Shown piece by piece: positions 6,578-12,406 of a stretch of 12,406 bases of DNA. The notes beneath the pieces are model-generated. The model searched no databases, was not told the origin of the DNA, and worked only from the letters and a program-made list of their open reading frames with translations. The DNA is from Clostridiales bacterium (GTDB lineage Bacteria > Bacillota > Clostridia > Christensenellales > JAISNN01). The stretch covers positions 1-12,406 of the forward strand of contig JAISQX010000171.1 in assembly GCA_031273965.1 (NCBI GenBank). The letters run 5' to 3'. Position numbers and translations under genes: made by a program. Each line of letters starts with the position of its first letter. Position 1 is the first letter of the stretch.

Positions 6578-7696
6578 ATGCACAAAGAAAAAATATTGTC
6601 CGCCGTAAAGAAATGGGCTAAGAGATGGTTTATAGACGCTTTCGGCGGAATGGCGCAAGGTCTTTTTGCCACGCTTATAATAGGCACAATAATTGAACAG
6701 ATAGGCAAACTCTTCGGAGACAGCGCGGTGGGAAACACTCTGCAAACGGCGGGGAAAATAGCCAAGACCCTTATGGGCGCGGGAATAGGAGCGGGAATAG
6801 CCCACGCGCTTAAAGCGAATAAGCTTATAATATTCGCCGCCGCCGTCGCGGGTATCATAGGCGCGTACGCGGGCAGCAAATATATGATTGGCGATTACGG
6901 ATTTTATGCAAGCTCCGGAATTATGGGACTCGGAGCTCCCGGAAATCCTATCGGAGCGTATCTTTCGACTATTATCGCCGTTGAAGTCGCCTCGCTTGTC
7001 GCGGGAAAGACAAAGTTGGATATCATATTGCTTCCGCTTATTACAATAATTATAGGTATGCTTGCGGCGACGCTCTTGTGTCCGCCCGTTGTCAGCGCGG
7101 TAAACGCGTTCGGCTCCGCAATAGGTAAAGCAACGGAGCTTCAGCCTTTTTTAATGGGAATTATAATATCGGCGGTCGTCGGACTGCTTTTGACATTGCC
7201 AACGAGTAGCGCCGCCATGTGGATAGCCATTGCGGGCAATGCCGCCATAAGCGAGCAAGGCATATTGCTTGCGGGTGCGGCGGCGGCGGCGGGATGTGCG
7301 GCGCATATGGTAGGCTTTGCGGTGGCGAGCTTTAGGGAGAACGGCGTCGGAGGGCTTATCTCTCAGGGATTGGGCACGAGCATGCTGCAAATACCTAATC
7401 TTATGAAAAAGCCAGTTATACTTTTGCCGGCGGTTATATCGAGCATAATAGTCGGACCTTTGGCGACTACGGCGTTTAGGCTGTATTGTTCCGCTGCGGG
7501 CGGAGGCATGGGTACGTCGGGTCTTGTCGGCGTGATTACGACGATTACATCGTCCATCGAGATGGGAGTATCACCCGTGAACATAGGTTTTGGCATCGCG
7601 CTTTTATTCTTCATAATTCCGGCGGTAGTGTCTTTTGCCGTGAGCGAGATTTTGAGGAAAAAAGGGATAATAAAATACGGAGACATGAAAATCTAA
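6578..7696 (+). CDS. PTS_EIIC_2 / PfoR-family membrane protein
   Basis: A very hydrophobic 372-residue integral membrane protein with about eight to ten predicted TM segments. Family signatures include GGMAQGLFATLIIGTI near residue 25, GNPIGAYLSTIIAVEVASL (about 125), LTLPTSS, and the long conserved run around HMVGFAVASF, SQGLGTSMLQIPN and GMGTSGLVG. These match the PTS_EIIC_2 family (the Clostridium perfringens PfoR group, often labelled PTS sugar transporter subunit IIC). Members are thought to be sugar permease components or membrane-bound regulators; the substrate is generally unknown. No EIIA, EIIB or HPr gene lies in this window, so it is an orphan IIC here. The start is ATG 6578, with AAAGGAG at 6559-6565 upstream; a TTG at 6575 is an alternative. 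The stop is 24 bases before malQ, suggesting a role with alpha-glucans, which is inference only. Confidence 0.88.
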   Translation: MHKEKILSAVKKWAKRWFIDAFGGMAQGLFATLIIGTIIEQIGKLFGDSAVGNTLQTAGKIAKTLMGAGIGAGIAHALKANKLIIFAAAVAGIIGAYAGSKYMIGDYGFYASSGIMGLGAPGNPIGAYLSTIIAVEVASLVAGKTKLDIILLPLITIIIGMLAATLLCPPVVSAVNAFGSAIGKATELQPFLMGIIISAVVGLLLTLPTSSAAMWIAIAGNAAISEQGILLAGAAAAAGCAAHMVGFAVASFRENGVGGLISQGLGTSMLQIPNLMKKPVILLPAVISSIIVGPLATTAFRLYCSAAGGGMGTSGLVGVITTITSSIEMGVSPVNIGFGIALLFFIIPAVVSFAVSEILRKKGIIKYGDMKI

Positions 7697-7720
7697 AGGT
7701 CTGCAAGGAGAGGAAGAAAA

Positions 7721-9244
7721 ATGTTTACCAGATCAAGCGGCATACTGATGAATATTTCATCGTTGCCGGGCGATTTCGGAATAGGTGATTTTTCCGAGCA
7801 CGCGAGAGAGTTTGCAAGAAATATTTTTGAAATGGGGTTTCACTGGTGGCAAATTCTGCCCCTAAACCCTGTAGGCGTATTTAATTCGCCTTACGACAGC
7901 CCGAGCGCTTACGCCGGGAATTATCTTTACATAGACCCGTACGGACTTATTGCGGACGGGCTTTTGTCGTATGAAGATATATCCCCGTATATTCATAGCG
8001 GACAGCATTTTGTCGTCGAATACGATAACGTAAAGTTTAATAAAAGACAGATACTAAATAGAGCTTTTGAGTTAAACCTCGCCAAAATCCCTGAGTTGAC
8101 GGCTGAATTTGAATTAAAAAACGCCTTTTGGCTGAACGATTACGCCGAATATATGGCTATTAAAAGCTATTATTTTGACGCGCCTCAAGTAGAGTGGGAC
8201 GAAGAGATAAGGCGCAAGACACAACCCGCGTACGGCAAGCTTTTGGAATCGATGTCCAAATACGTTTTGTTTTTTAAGTTTGAGCAATATCTCTTCTGGA
8301 AGCAGTGGGCGGAGTTAAAGAATTATGTAAATTCCTTGGGCGTAAACATAATAGGCGATTCGCCGATTTATGTGTCGTACGACGGCGCGGATGTGTTTTC
8401 CCATCCCGAATATTTTTTATTGGATAAGAACCTTGCGATGAAAAAAGTTTCGGGCGTACCGCCGGACTACTTTTCAAAAAACGGACAGCTTTGGAATAAC
8501 CCGCTCTATAACTTTGACGTAATGAAAAAGGACGGGTTTAAATGGTTTAGAGAACGTATAGGCAGGCTTTTGAATATATACGATTGCGTAAGGATAGACC
8601 ATTTTAGAGGGTTTTATTCGTATTATTCGATAGATGCGGACAGCGCGACGGCGGCTAACGGCAGTTGGGAAAAAGGGCCTGGTCCGGAATTATTTAAACT
8701 GATAAAAAAAGAGTTTCCGGACGCTAAAATTATCGCGGAGGATTTGGGGATAATCGACGATGACGTCAAGGACTTTTTGGAGCGGACGGGATATCCGGGA
8801 ATGAGAGTGCTCCAATTCGGGTTCGGCGACGGCGACAGCGAACACATGCCGCACAATTATATAAAGAACAGCGTGGCTTATACCGGAACCCATGACAATG
8901 ATACGCTCTTGGGCTGGCTTTATAACCTCAACGACGACCTAAAAGAATATGTTTTGCGGTATTGCCGTTTTGAGGGCGACGATTGGGGAAAGGGCGGAAA
9001 AGATAATCTATCCGTAAAGACCATAATAAAGGTTTTGATGTCGTCCGTAAGCTCTCTCGTCATAATTCCTGTTCAGGATATTTGCGGCTTCGGCGGGGAT
9101 ACGAGAATGAATATCCCCGGCGTCGCGGAAAATAATTGGCGTTTTAGATTGCAAAAAAACTACATGGCGGGCATAGACAAATCATTCTTTATCGAGGTAA
9201 ACAATATCTATCATAGAAATAACAATTTAAGATTAAGAGGTTGA
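7721..9244 (+). CDS. malQ: 4-alpha-glucanotransferase (amylomaltase)
   Basis: GH77 enzyme that breaks an alpha-1,4 glucan and transfers the piece to another maltodextrin or glucose. It acts in the cytoplasm in maltose/maltodextrin use and glycogen turnover. At 507 residues it has the length of the Thermus amylomaltase type, not the larger E. coli MalQ. The N-terminus shows GILMNISSLPGDFGIGD, the family opening, and PLNPVG with SPYDSPSAYAGN. Catalytic residues: nucleophile Asp293 in RIDHFRG, acid/base Glu340 in IAEDLG, and transition-state stabiliser Asp392 in GTHDNDT. The first two numbers coincide with Thermus aquaticus numbering. The C-terminus has the usual QDICGFGGDTRMNIPG and NNWRFR. ATG 7721 follows an AAGGAGAGGAAG purine tract. 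No glgP or pullulanase is adjacent in the window. Identification is firm. Confidence 0.97.
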   Translation: MFTRSSGILMNISSLPGDFGIGDFSEHAREFARNIFEMGFHWWQILPLNPVGVFNSPYDSPSAYAGNYLYIDPYGLIADGLLSYEDISPYIHSGQHFVVEYDNVKFNKRQILNRAFELNLAKIPELTAEFELKNAFWLNDYAEYMAIKSYYFDAPQVEWDEEIRRKTQPAYGKLLESMSKYVLFFKFEQYLFWKQWAELKNYVNSLGVNIIGDSPIYVSYDGADVFSHPEYFLLDKNLAMKKVSGVPPDYFSKNGQLWNNPLYNFDVMKKDGFKWFRERIGRLLNIYDCVRIDHFRGFYSYYSIDADSATAANGSWEKGPGPELFKLIKKEFPDAKIIAEDLGIIDDDVKDFLERTGYPGMRVLQFGFGDGDSEHMPHNYIKNSVAYTGTHDNDTLLGWLYNLNDDLKEYVLRYCRFEGDDWGKGGKDNLSVKTIIKVLMSSVSSLVIIPVQDICGFGGDTRMNIPGVAENNWRFRLQKNYMAGIDKSFFIEVNNIYHRNNNLRLRG

Positions 9245-9327
9245 AAATTTTAAATTTAAGGTGTCTAAAAAAAACGGTAAGTAAAGCCGTCGGTTTGTTT
9301 GCGATATTAAAAAAAAGAACGGATATT

Positions 9328-9801
9328 ATGATACATCACGGATTTGAGCCTTTTTATGATAAAAAAAGCAGAGTCTTGATACTCGGAAGTTTTCCGAGCG
9401 TAAAGTCGCGAGAAAACGGTTTTTATTACGGCAACAAACAAAACCGTTTCTTTAAAATGCTCTCAAAGCTGTTTAACGAAGAGATTGACGACGACGTTTC
9501 CTCAAAAAAAGACTTTTTAAAAAGACACGGAATAGCTCTTTTTGACGTTGTTGCGGAATGTGAAATAAACGGTTCGTCGGACGGAGATATAAAGAATTAT
9601 AAGGCGGCGCAAATAACTTCGGTTTTAGAGAATACGTCCGTAGAAAAAATACTTTTGAACGGCACGAAGGCTTATTCGATATTCAAAAAACACTATCCCG
9701 ATTTAAACGGTATACTTATGCCCTCGACGAGTCCCGCAAACGCCGCGTACGACTATGAAAAATGGGCGCGCGAGTTGTCTTTTTTAAAGACGGGTAATTA
9801 A
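9328..9801 (+). CDS. Hypoxanthine (deoxyinosine)-DNA glycosylase, UDG superfamily
   Basis: A 157-residue protein of the uracil-DNA glycosylase superfamily that fits the hypoxanthine/deoxyinosine-DNA glycosylase group (family 6). Such enzymes remove deaminated adenine from DNA and start base excision repair. Motifs: the opening HHGFEPFYD, then VLILGSFPSVKSRENGFYYG (16-35) and NRFF (39-42), where Asn39 matches the asparagine I recall as catalytic in the characterised archaeal member, LLNGTKA in the middle, and STSPANA near the end, the superfamily's motif-2 region. The start is ATG 9328, which gives the canonical N-terminus. The frame stays open back to a TTG at 9241 that overlaps the malQ stop, but AAGAGG there directly abuts the TTG. 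If the longer frame is used, 29 basic residues are added. It lies 29 bases before the next gene. Confidence 0.88.
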   Translation: MIHHGFEPFYDKKSRVLILGSFPSVKSRENGFYYGNKQNRFFKMLSKLFNEEIDDDVSSKKDFLKRHGIALFDVVAECEINGSSDGDIKNYKAAQITSVLENTSVEKILLNGTKAYSIFKKHYPDLNGILMPSTSPANAAYDYEKWARELSFLKTGN

Positions 9802-9830
9802 GAAAAAACAAAAAGAGGAAGGTCTTTTGG

Positions 9831-10643
9831 ATGAGAGAACTTTTTGGAATATATAAATTTAATGCGAAAAGCGGGTATAGAAATCACGCCGAGAAATACA
9901 GAATTAACGAAACCCCAAGATCGTTGGACGATATGGTCGCGGATTATGCCATAAAGGGCAGCGCTTACGGAAAAAAATTCATCGCTTATTTTCTGATTAT
10001 GGTTATATTGTCTTTGACCGGAGTTATTCTGTTTGCCATAGTTGCGTCGGATGAAAAGATGGTGGAATCCTTCGGTATTCTTATCGGTTCTTTCGTGTGG
10101 ACAATTCCGTTTATAATTATACTTCACAGACTAAACAAAAAAAAGCGTGTGTTGGTGGACGTTGACCTTGCTCCCTTAAAGCGCGACATAGAAAACAAGG
10201 TAAAGGAATGCTACGGGATTCAGGACGAGGCGAAAACGGTCGAGCTTTTTATACCGCCGATAAGGATGAAAAAGGGAAACGAGCAGGCGAATTTTTCTTA
10301 TGTCGGCGGCAACGCTCAAGTTTTCGTATACGCCAAACAAGATATGCTTTGTATCTCCGATTGGTCTTTTGAGTTTGGAATACCGATAAGCTTGCTAAAA
10401 GAATGTAAAATTGAGACGCAAAAAATTTTTTTTAATACATGGCTTAAAAAAGAAAAAATCAATTCCGAAAAGTATAAGCAATACAAAATAAGATACCAAA
10501 ACACTCAATATAGCGTAAAACAAATGGGAACTCTAATATTTGAGGACGACGAGGGCGAGTTTGCCTTACGTTTTATGCCGTATGATTTCGGGGATGTAAA
10601 GCATGTCGTCAACGAGTTAAAGAGAAAAAACGGCGTTATATAG
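9831..10643 (+). CDS. Unrecognised two-TM membrane protein
   Basis: I do not recognise this 270-residue protein. The N-terminal 48 residues are polar and basic. Two hydrophobic segments follow, at about residues 50-72 and 81-98, ending in a positively charged HRLNKKKR, so both termini are probably cytoplasmic. The remainder (about 105-270) is a soluble alternating beta/alpha region, with QVFVYAKQDMLCISDW, a helical lysine-rich stretch (about 200-220), and a final strand pair before an amphipathic helix (VKHVVNELKRK). That layout recalls bacterial PH-like domains attached to TM pairs, but this is only a structural impression. ATG 9831 has AGGAAGG (9816-9822) eight bases upstream. It is probably the last gene of the galU operon, 29 bases behind the DNA glycosylase, with a weak terminator candidate after it. 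No enzymatic motif is visible. Confidence 0.75.
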   Translation: MRELFGIYKFNAKSGYRNHAEKYRINETPRSLDDMVADYAIKGSAYGKKFIAYFLIMVILSLTGVILFAIVASDEKMVESFGILIGSFVWTIPFIIILHRLNKKKRVLVDVDLAPLKRDIENKVKECYGIQDEAKTVELFIPPIRMKKGNEQANFSYVGGNAQVFVYAKQDMLCISDWSFEFGIPISLLKECKIETQKIFFNTWLKKEKINSEKYKQYKIRYQNTQYSVKQMGTLIFEDDEGEFALRFMPYDFGDVKHVVNELKRKNGVI

Positions 10644-10660
10644 ACCGAAAATTTTTTTGA

Positions 10661-10690
10661 CGTCCCGTTTAGCGACAGGCGTTTTTATTT
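10661..10690 (+). terminator. Weak terminator candidate after the galU operon
   Basis: CGTC (10661-10664) pairs with GGCG (10678-10681, including one G-T pair), and CG (10666-10667) with CG (10673-10674), followed by TTTTTATTT (10682-10690). The stem is short and interrupted, so it may be leaky. An AT-only stem, GTTTTTATT with AATAAAAAC (10681-10689 and 10702-10710), lies beside it. Confidence 0.35.
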
Positions 10691-10731
10691 GCGTAAGCCC
10701 TAATAAAAACCAAAATAGGAAAAATTATGCC

Positions 10732-10760
10732 TTTACTTTCGGTTGATTTTGTGGTATACT
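10732..10760 (+). promoter_or_regulatory. Extended -10 promoter for yggS-sepF
   Basis: TTTACT at 10732-10737, a 17-base spacer and TATACT at 10755-10760 preceded by TG at 10752-10753 (extended -10). The expected start is about 10767, only about eight bases before ATG 10775. The promoter lies downstream of an alternative in-frame ATG at 10727, so a transcript from here cannot encode the longer form. Confidence 0.65.
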
Positions 10761-10774
10761 TCGGGGGCAAAGAT

Positions 10775-11461
10775 ATGGATTACATACAAAACATCAATAA
10801 AATAAAAGAAAACGTAAGGCGGATCTGCTTGGAATACGCGCGCGACGAGAAAGGTATAACTATAGTCGCGGCGGTAAAAACGCAGACGAGCCAAACCGTA
10901 AAAGATTTAGCCGGAGCGCTTGCAGACGTCGGAGAAAACCGCGTGCAGGAGTTTATCGAGCATTACGATGCGGCTTTACCATTCAGATGGCATTTTATAG
11001 GGCGGCTTCAGACGAATAAGGTGAAATACCTTATTGGAAAAAACGTATTGATTCATTCGCTTGACCGCGAGGATTTGGCTAATGAGATAAACAGGTTGTC
11101 CGTAAAAAACGGAATAATTACCGAATGTCTTGCGGAGGTCAATATGGCGAAGGAGGAGACGAAAGGCGGTGTTTTTCCGGAGGACTTGCCGGGATTTTTA
11201 AAGGCGGCGGAGAAATATAAAGGTATCAAAGTGTCGGGACTTATGAGCGTTTTGCCCGCCATAAGCGGCGGGAAAACCGAGGAATACTATGCGGCGCTCC
11301 AAAAGTTGTTTGAGGAAGCAAAAAGCCGCTCTTACGAAAAAAATATCGATATCAAATATTTATCTGCCGGAATGTCGAACGATTATAATATTGCGATAAA
11401 ATATGGCGCCAATATAATAAGACCGGGAACGGTCATATTCGGCGAAAGGAAATACGTATAA
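10775..11461 (+). CDS. yggS: YggS/YlmE-type PLP homeostasis protein (PLPBP)
   Basis: A pyridoxal 5'-phosphate-binding protein of the YggS/PROSC/YlmE family. It has a single alanine-racemase-like barrel without known catalysis and maintains PLP and amino-acid balance. From ATG 10775 it has 228 residues, normal for the family, and starts MDYIQNINKIKENV like its relatives. The PLP lysine is Lys35 in AAVKTQT. Other signatures are GENRVQEF, WHFIGRLQTNK, SGLMSV, and LSAGMSNDYNIAIKYG followed by IRPGTVIFGER at the phosphate-binding end. The final motif is usually R-I/V-G; here it reads RPGT. An upstream in-frame ATG at 10727 (AGGA six bases before) adds 16 residues with no family match and overlaps the promoter, so it is not preferred. 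The start choice is less certain than the family. sepF follows after 43 bases, the conserved Gram-positive order ylmE-sepF. Confidence 0.93.
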   Translation: MDYIQNINKIKENVRRICLEYARDEKGITIVAAVKTQTSQTVKDLAGALADVGENRVQEFIEHYDAALPFRWHFIGRLQTNKVKYLIGKNVLIHSLDREDLANEINRLSVKNGIITECLAEVNMAKEETKGGVFPEDLPGFLKAAEKYKGIKVSGLMSVLPAISGGKTEEYYAALQKLFEEAKSRSYEKNIDIKYLSAGMSNDYNIAIKYGANIIRPGTVIFGERKYV

Positions 11462-11504
11462 CGATACCGAAGAAAAATCATTTATTTTTGGAGGCGGAGT
11501 CGCT

Positions 11505-12104
11505 ATGGGTTTGATTAAAAGGTTTATCGATTTTTATAATATTGAAACGCGCGGAGAATATCCCGGATACAACTTTGAGCCAAGACGCGCGTCGCCTCCG
11601 GACGCAAGGTCGGGAACATACGAACGACGCATAAAGCCTGAAATCTATCTTAAGGAACCGTTTGCCTTAGATGAAAACCGTAAAAGAACCGCAAAAACAG
11701 CCGTACGCGCGCGCGATACGGACGCGGGCTTTTGTGCGGAGCTAAATTTGGACGGCAGCAGACAAAGCGCAAGGTACTCGGAGCCTTACGAGGTCGATGC
11801 GGTTTGCGGCGCGCAAAAACGTAAAACCAAAACGGAGTATGAAAAAGTCACGTATGAAAGTCTGAATAATATCAACATGTACCACCCAAAATGTTTTGAG
11901 GATATAATACGATTGATAGATTCTATAAAATTTAAAGAGGCGGTAATAGTCGAACTCCGTTATCTCCCCGACGATATGTCGCAAAAAATGTTGGACTTTA
12001 TGAGCGGGGCTATCTACGCGCTTAACGGCGGGATGCAGAGAATAAACGGGAGTACGTTTTTGTTTACTCCGCCGTTTGTAAGGGTAACGAATAACGGTGT
12101 TTAG
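11505..12104 (+). CDS. sepF: Cell division protein SepF
   Basis: SepF binds FtsZ, bundles its filaments and anchors them to the membrane at midcell in Gram-positive bacteria. The 199-residue protein has the expected three parts. Residues 1-13 (MGLIKRFIDFYNI) form an amphipathic membrane-anchoring helix. Residues about 14-120 form a long polar linker rich in Arg, Lys, Asp and Glu. Residues about 125-196 form the SepF core, with YHPKCFEDIIRLIDSIK, EAVIVELRYLPDDMSQKML, DFMSGAIYALNGGMQRI and STFLFTPPFVRV. The linker makes it about 50 residues longer than Bacillus subtilis SepF. ATG 11505 follows GGAGG (11490-11494) and GGAG (11496-11499). It is preceded by yggS and followed by lspA; ylmG, ylmH and divIVA, normally next, are missing. 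Family assignment is firm. Confidence 0.94.
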   Translation: MGLIKRFIDFYNIETRGEYPGYNFEPRRASPPDARSGTYERRIKPEIYLKEPFALDENRKRTAKTAVRARDTDAGFCAELNLDGSRQSARYSEPYEVDAVCGAQKRKTKTEYEKVTYESLNNINMYHPKCFEDIIRLIDSIKFKEAVIVELRYLPDDMSQKMLDFMSGAIYALNGGMQRINGSTFLFTPPFVRVTNNGV

Positions 12105-12108
12105 AAAC

Positions 12109-12149
12109 GCGAAGTATTCCCGTATGTTTCAACATATGGAATACTTTGC
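12109..12149. repeat. Long palindromic hairpin after sepF
   Basis: AAGTATTCC (12112-12120) pairs perfectly with GGAATACTT (12138-12146). Pairing extends outward through G-T, C-G and G-C to 12109/12149, and inward (12122-12127 with 12132-12137) past one bulged C. No T tract follows, so it does not look like a standard terminator. It starts four bases after the sepF stop codon. Confidence 0.75.
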
Positions 12150-12168
12150 AAATAGCGACAAAGAAGAC

Positions 12169-12199
12169 GTATTCCCAATAATACGGAATTGCGGAATAC
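12169..12199. repeat. Second palindromic hairpin in the sepF-lspA gap
   Basis: GTATTCC (12169-12175) pairs with GGAATAC (12193-12199), and CAAT (12176-12179) with ATTG (12188-12191), leaving one bulged C. The right half, TTGCGGAATACTC at 12189-12201, matches 12 of 13 bases of 4899-4911 upstream of galU. Confidence 0.7.
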
Positions 12200-12203
12200 T
12201 CGC

Positions 12204-12231
12204 TTATATAAAGCCCTATGATCTATATAAT
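12204..12231 (+). promoter_or_regulatory. Possible promoter for lspA
   Basis: TATAAT at 12226-12231 with a poor -35 (TTATAT at 12204-12209, 16-base spacer). The gene could equally be read from the yggS promoter. Weak support, resting on the -10 match only. Confidence 0.3.
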
Positions 12232-12252
12232 TAACGTTTAAAGGAAAAAAAT

Positions 12253-12406
12253 ATGTTTATAAACAAGTTAAAGAACGCCGTAAGGATAAATTTTAAAGAC
12301 TTTACGTCAGAACAAAAAAGAATGCTGTTTTTTGAGGGACTGATTGCGTTTATTGCGATTGCCGTGGACTGGCTTTCAAAGCTTACGGCGTTTTCGATTT
12401 TAAAGG
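12253..12406 (+). CDS. lspA: Probable lipoprotein signal peptidase II, 5' part only
   Basis: An open reading frame that leaves the window after 51 codons. ATG 12253 has AAAGGAA (12239-12245) seven bases upstream. The first about 27 residues are charged (FINKLKNAVRIN and on), followed by a hydrophobic segment that contains VDWLSKL. That D-x-x-S-K pattern in the first TM helix is the hallmark of LspA, the inner-membrane aspartyl protease that cuts signal peptides of prolipoproteins. The catalytic aspartates lie further downstream and cannot be seen. The cytoplasmic N-terminal extension is longer than in most LspA proteins, where the first helix starts within about ten residues. lspA lies near the yggS-sepF cluster in many Gram-positive genomes, which supports the call. 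It remains an inference from a fragment. Confidence 0.7.
   Translation, partial: MFINKLKNAVRINFKDFTSEQKRMLFFEGLIAFIAIAVDWLSKLTAFSILK

Noticed and set aside
6412..6879. A 155-codon minus-strand frame across the rubrerythrin-PTS junction.
   Set aside because: It overlaps two well-supported genes, has no promoter or ribosome site, and looks like a shadow of the hydrophobic + strand coding.
9241..9327. TTG start for the DNA glycosylase overlapping the malQ stop.
   Set aside because: The AAGAGG directly abuts the TTG, leaving no spacing, and the 29 extra residues are outside the family's conserved start. Kept as an alternative only.
1..12406. CRISPR arrays, tRNA, rRNA, transposases, integrases, toxin-antitoxin pairs or defence genes.
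   Set aside because: I looked for regularly spaced repeats, tRNA-like cloverleafs and the relevant protein motifs and saw none; all sizeable genes fit metabolic or division families.

Overview
The window looks like chromosomal DNA of an uncultured Clostridia-type Bacillota. The evidence is moderately low GC with heavy use of ATA, AGA and AAA codons, AGGAGG-type ribosome binding sites, sigma-A style promoters (TTGACA/TATAAT), and gene families typical of gut anaerobes: GH2 beta-galactosidase, rubrerythrin, a PfoR/PTS_EIIC_2 membrane protein and SepF. All ten genes lie on the + strand. I see no tRNA, rRNA, CRISPR array, transposase, integrase or phage gene. The species is not identifiable from the sequence alone.

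Layout. (1) 1-276: AT-rich control region with a candidate promoter. (2) 277-3549: a large GH2 beta-galactosidase with an acidic low-complexity insert in its second domain. (3) 3734-4633: a DivIVA-domain coiled-coil protein with its own strong promoter and a rho-independent terminator at 4713-4749. (4) 4634-5083: a 450-bp structured intergenic region with direct repeats, a foldback sequence and two good promoters. (5) 5084-10643: six closely spaced genes that look like one operon: galU, rubrerythrin, a PTS_EIIC_2 membrane protein, malQ, a hypoxanthine (deoxyinosine)-DNA glycosylase and an unrecognised two-TM protein. (6) 10644-10774: a weak terminator candidate and a good extended -10 promoter. 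(7) 10775-12406: yggS-like PLP protein, sepF, a 148-bp gap with two palindromic hairpins, and the 5' end of a probable lspA that runs off the window.

How the genes fit together. Beta-galactosidase releases glucose and galactose from lactose-type sugars. MalQ rearranges maltodextrins, and GalU makes UDP-glucose, which galactose entry (Leloir pathway) and envelope polysaccharide synthesis both need. The PTS_EIIC_2 protein may be a sugar permease or regulator. The operon also carries an oxidative-stress protein (rubrerythrin) and a base-excision repair enzyme for deaminated purines, so it mixes carbon metabolism with stress functions. The DivIVA-like protein, SepF and the yggS-sepF-lspA order belong to the Gram-positive division and envelope neighbourhood, here shortened: the usual ylmG, ylmH and divIVA are not next to sepF.

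I did not find a clear new biological system. The most interesting items are a small family of diverged GTATTCC/GGAATAC palindromes in two distant intergenic regions, the competing structures and direct repeats upstream of galU, the acidic insert in the beta-galactosidase, the orphan PTS_EIIC_2 gene, and the uncharacterised membrane protein behind the DNA glycosylase.
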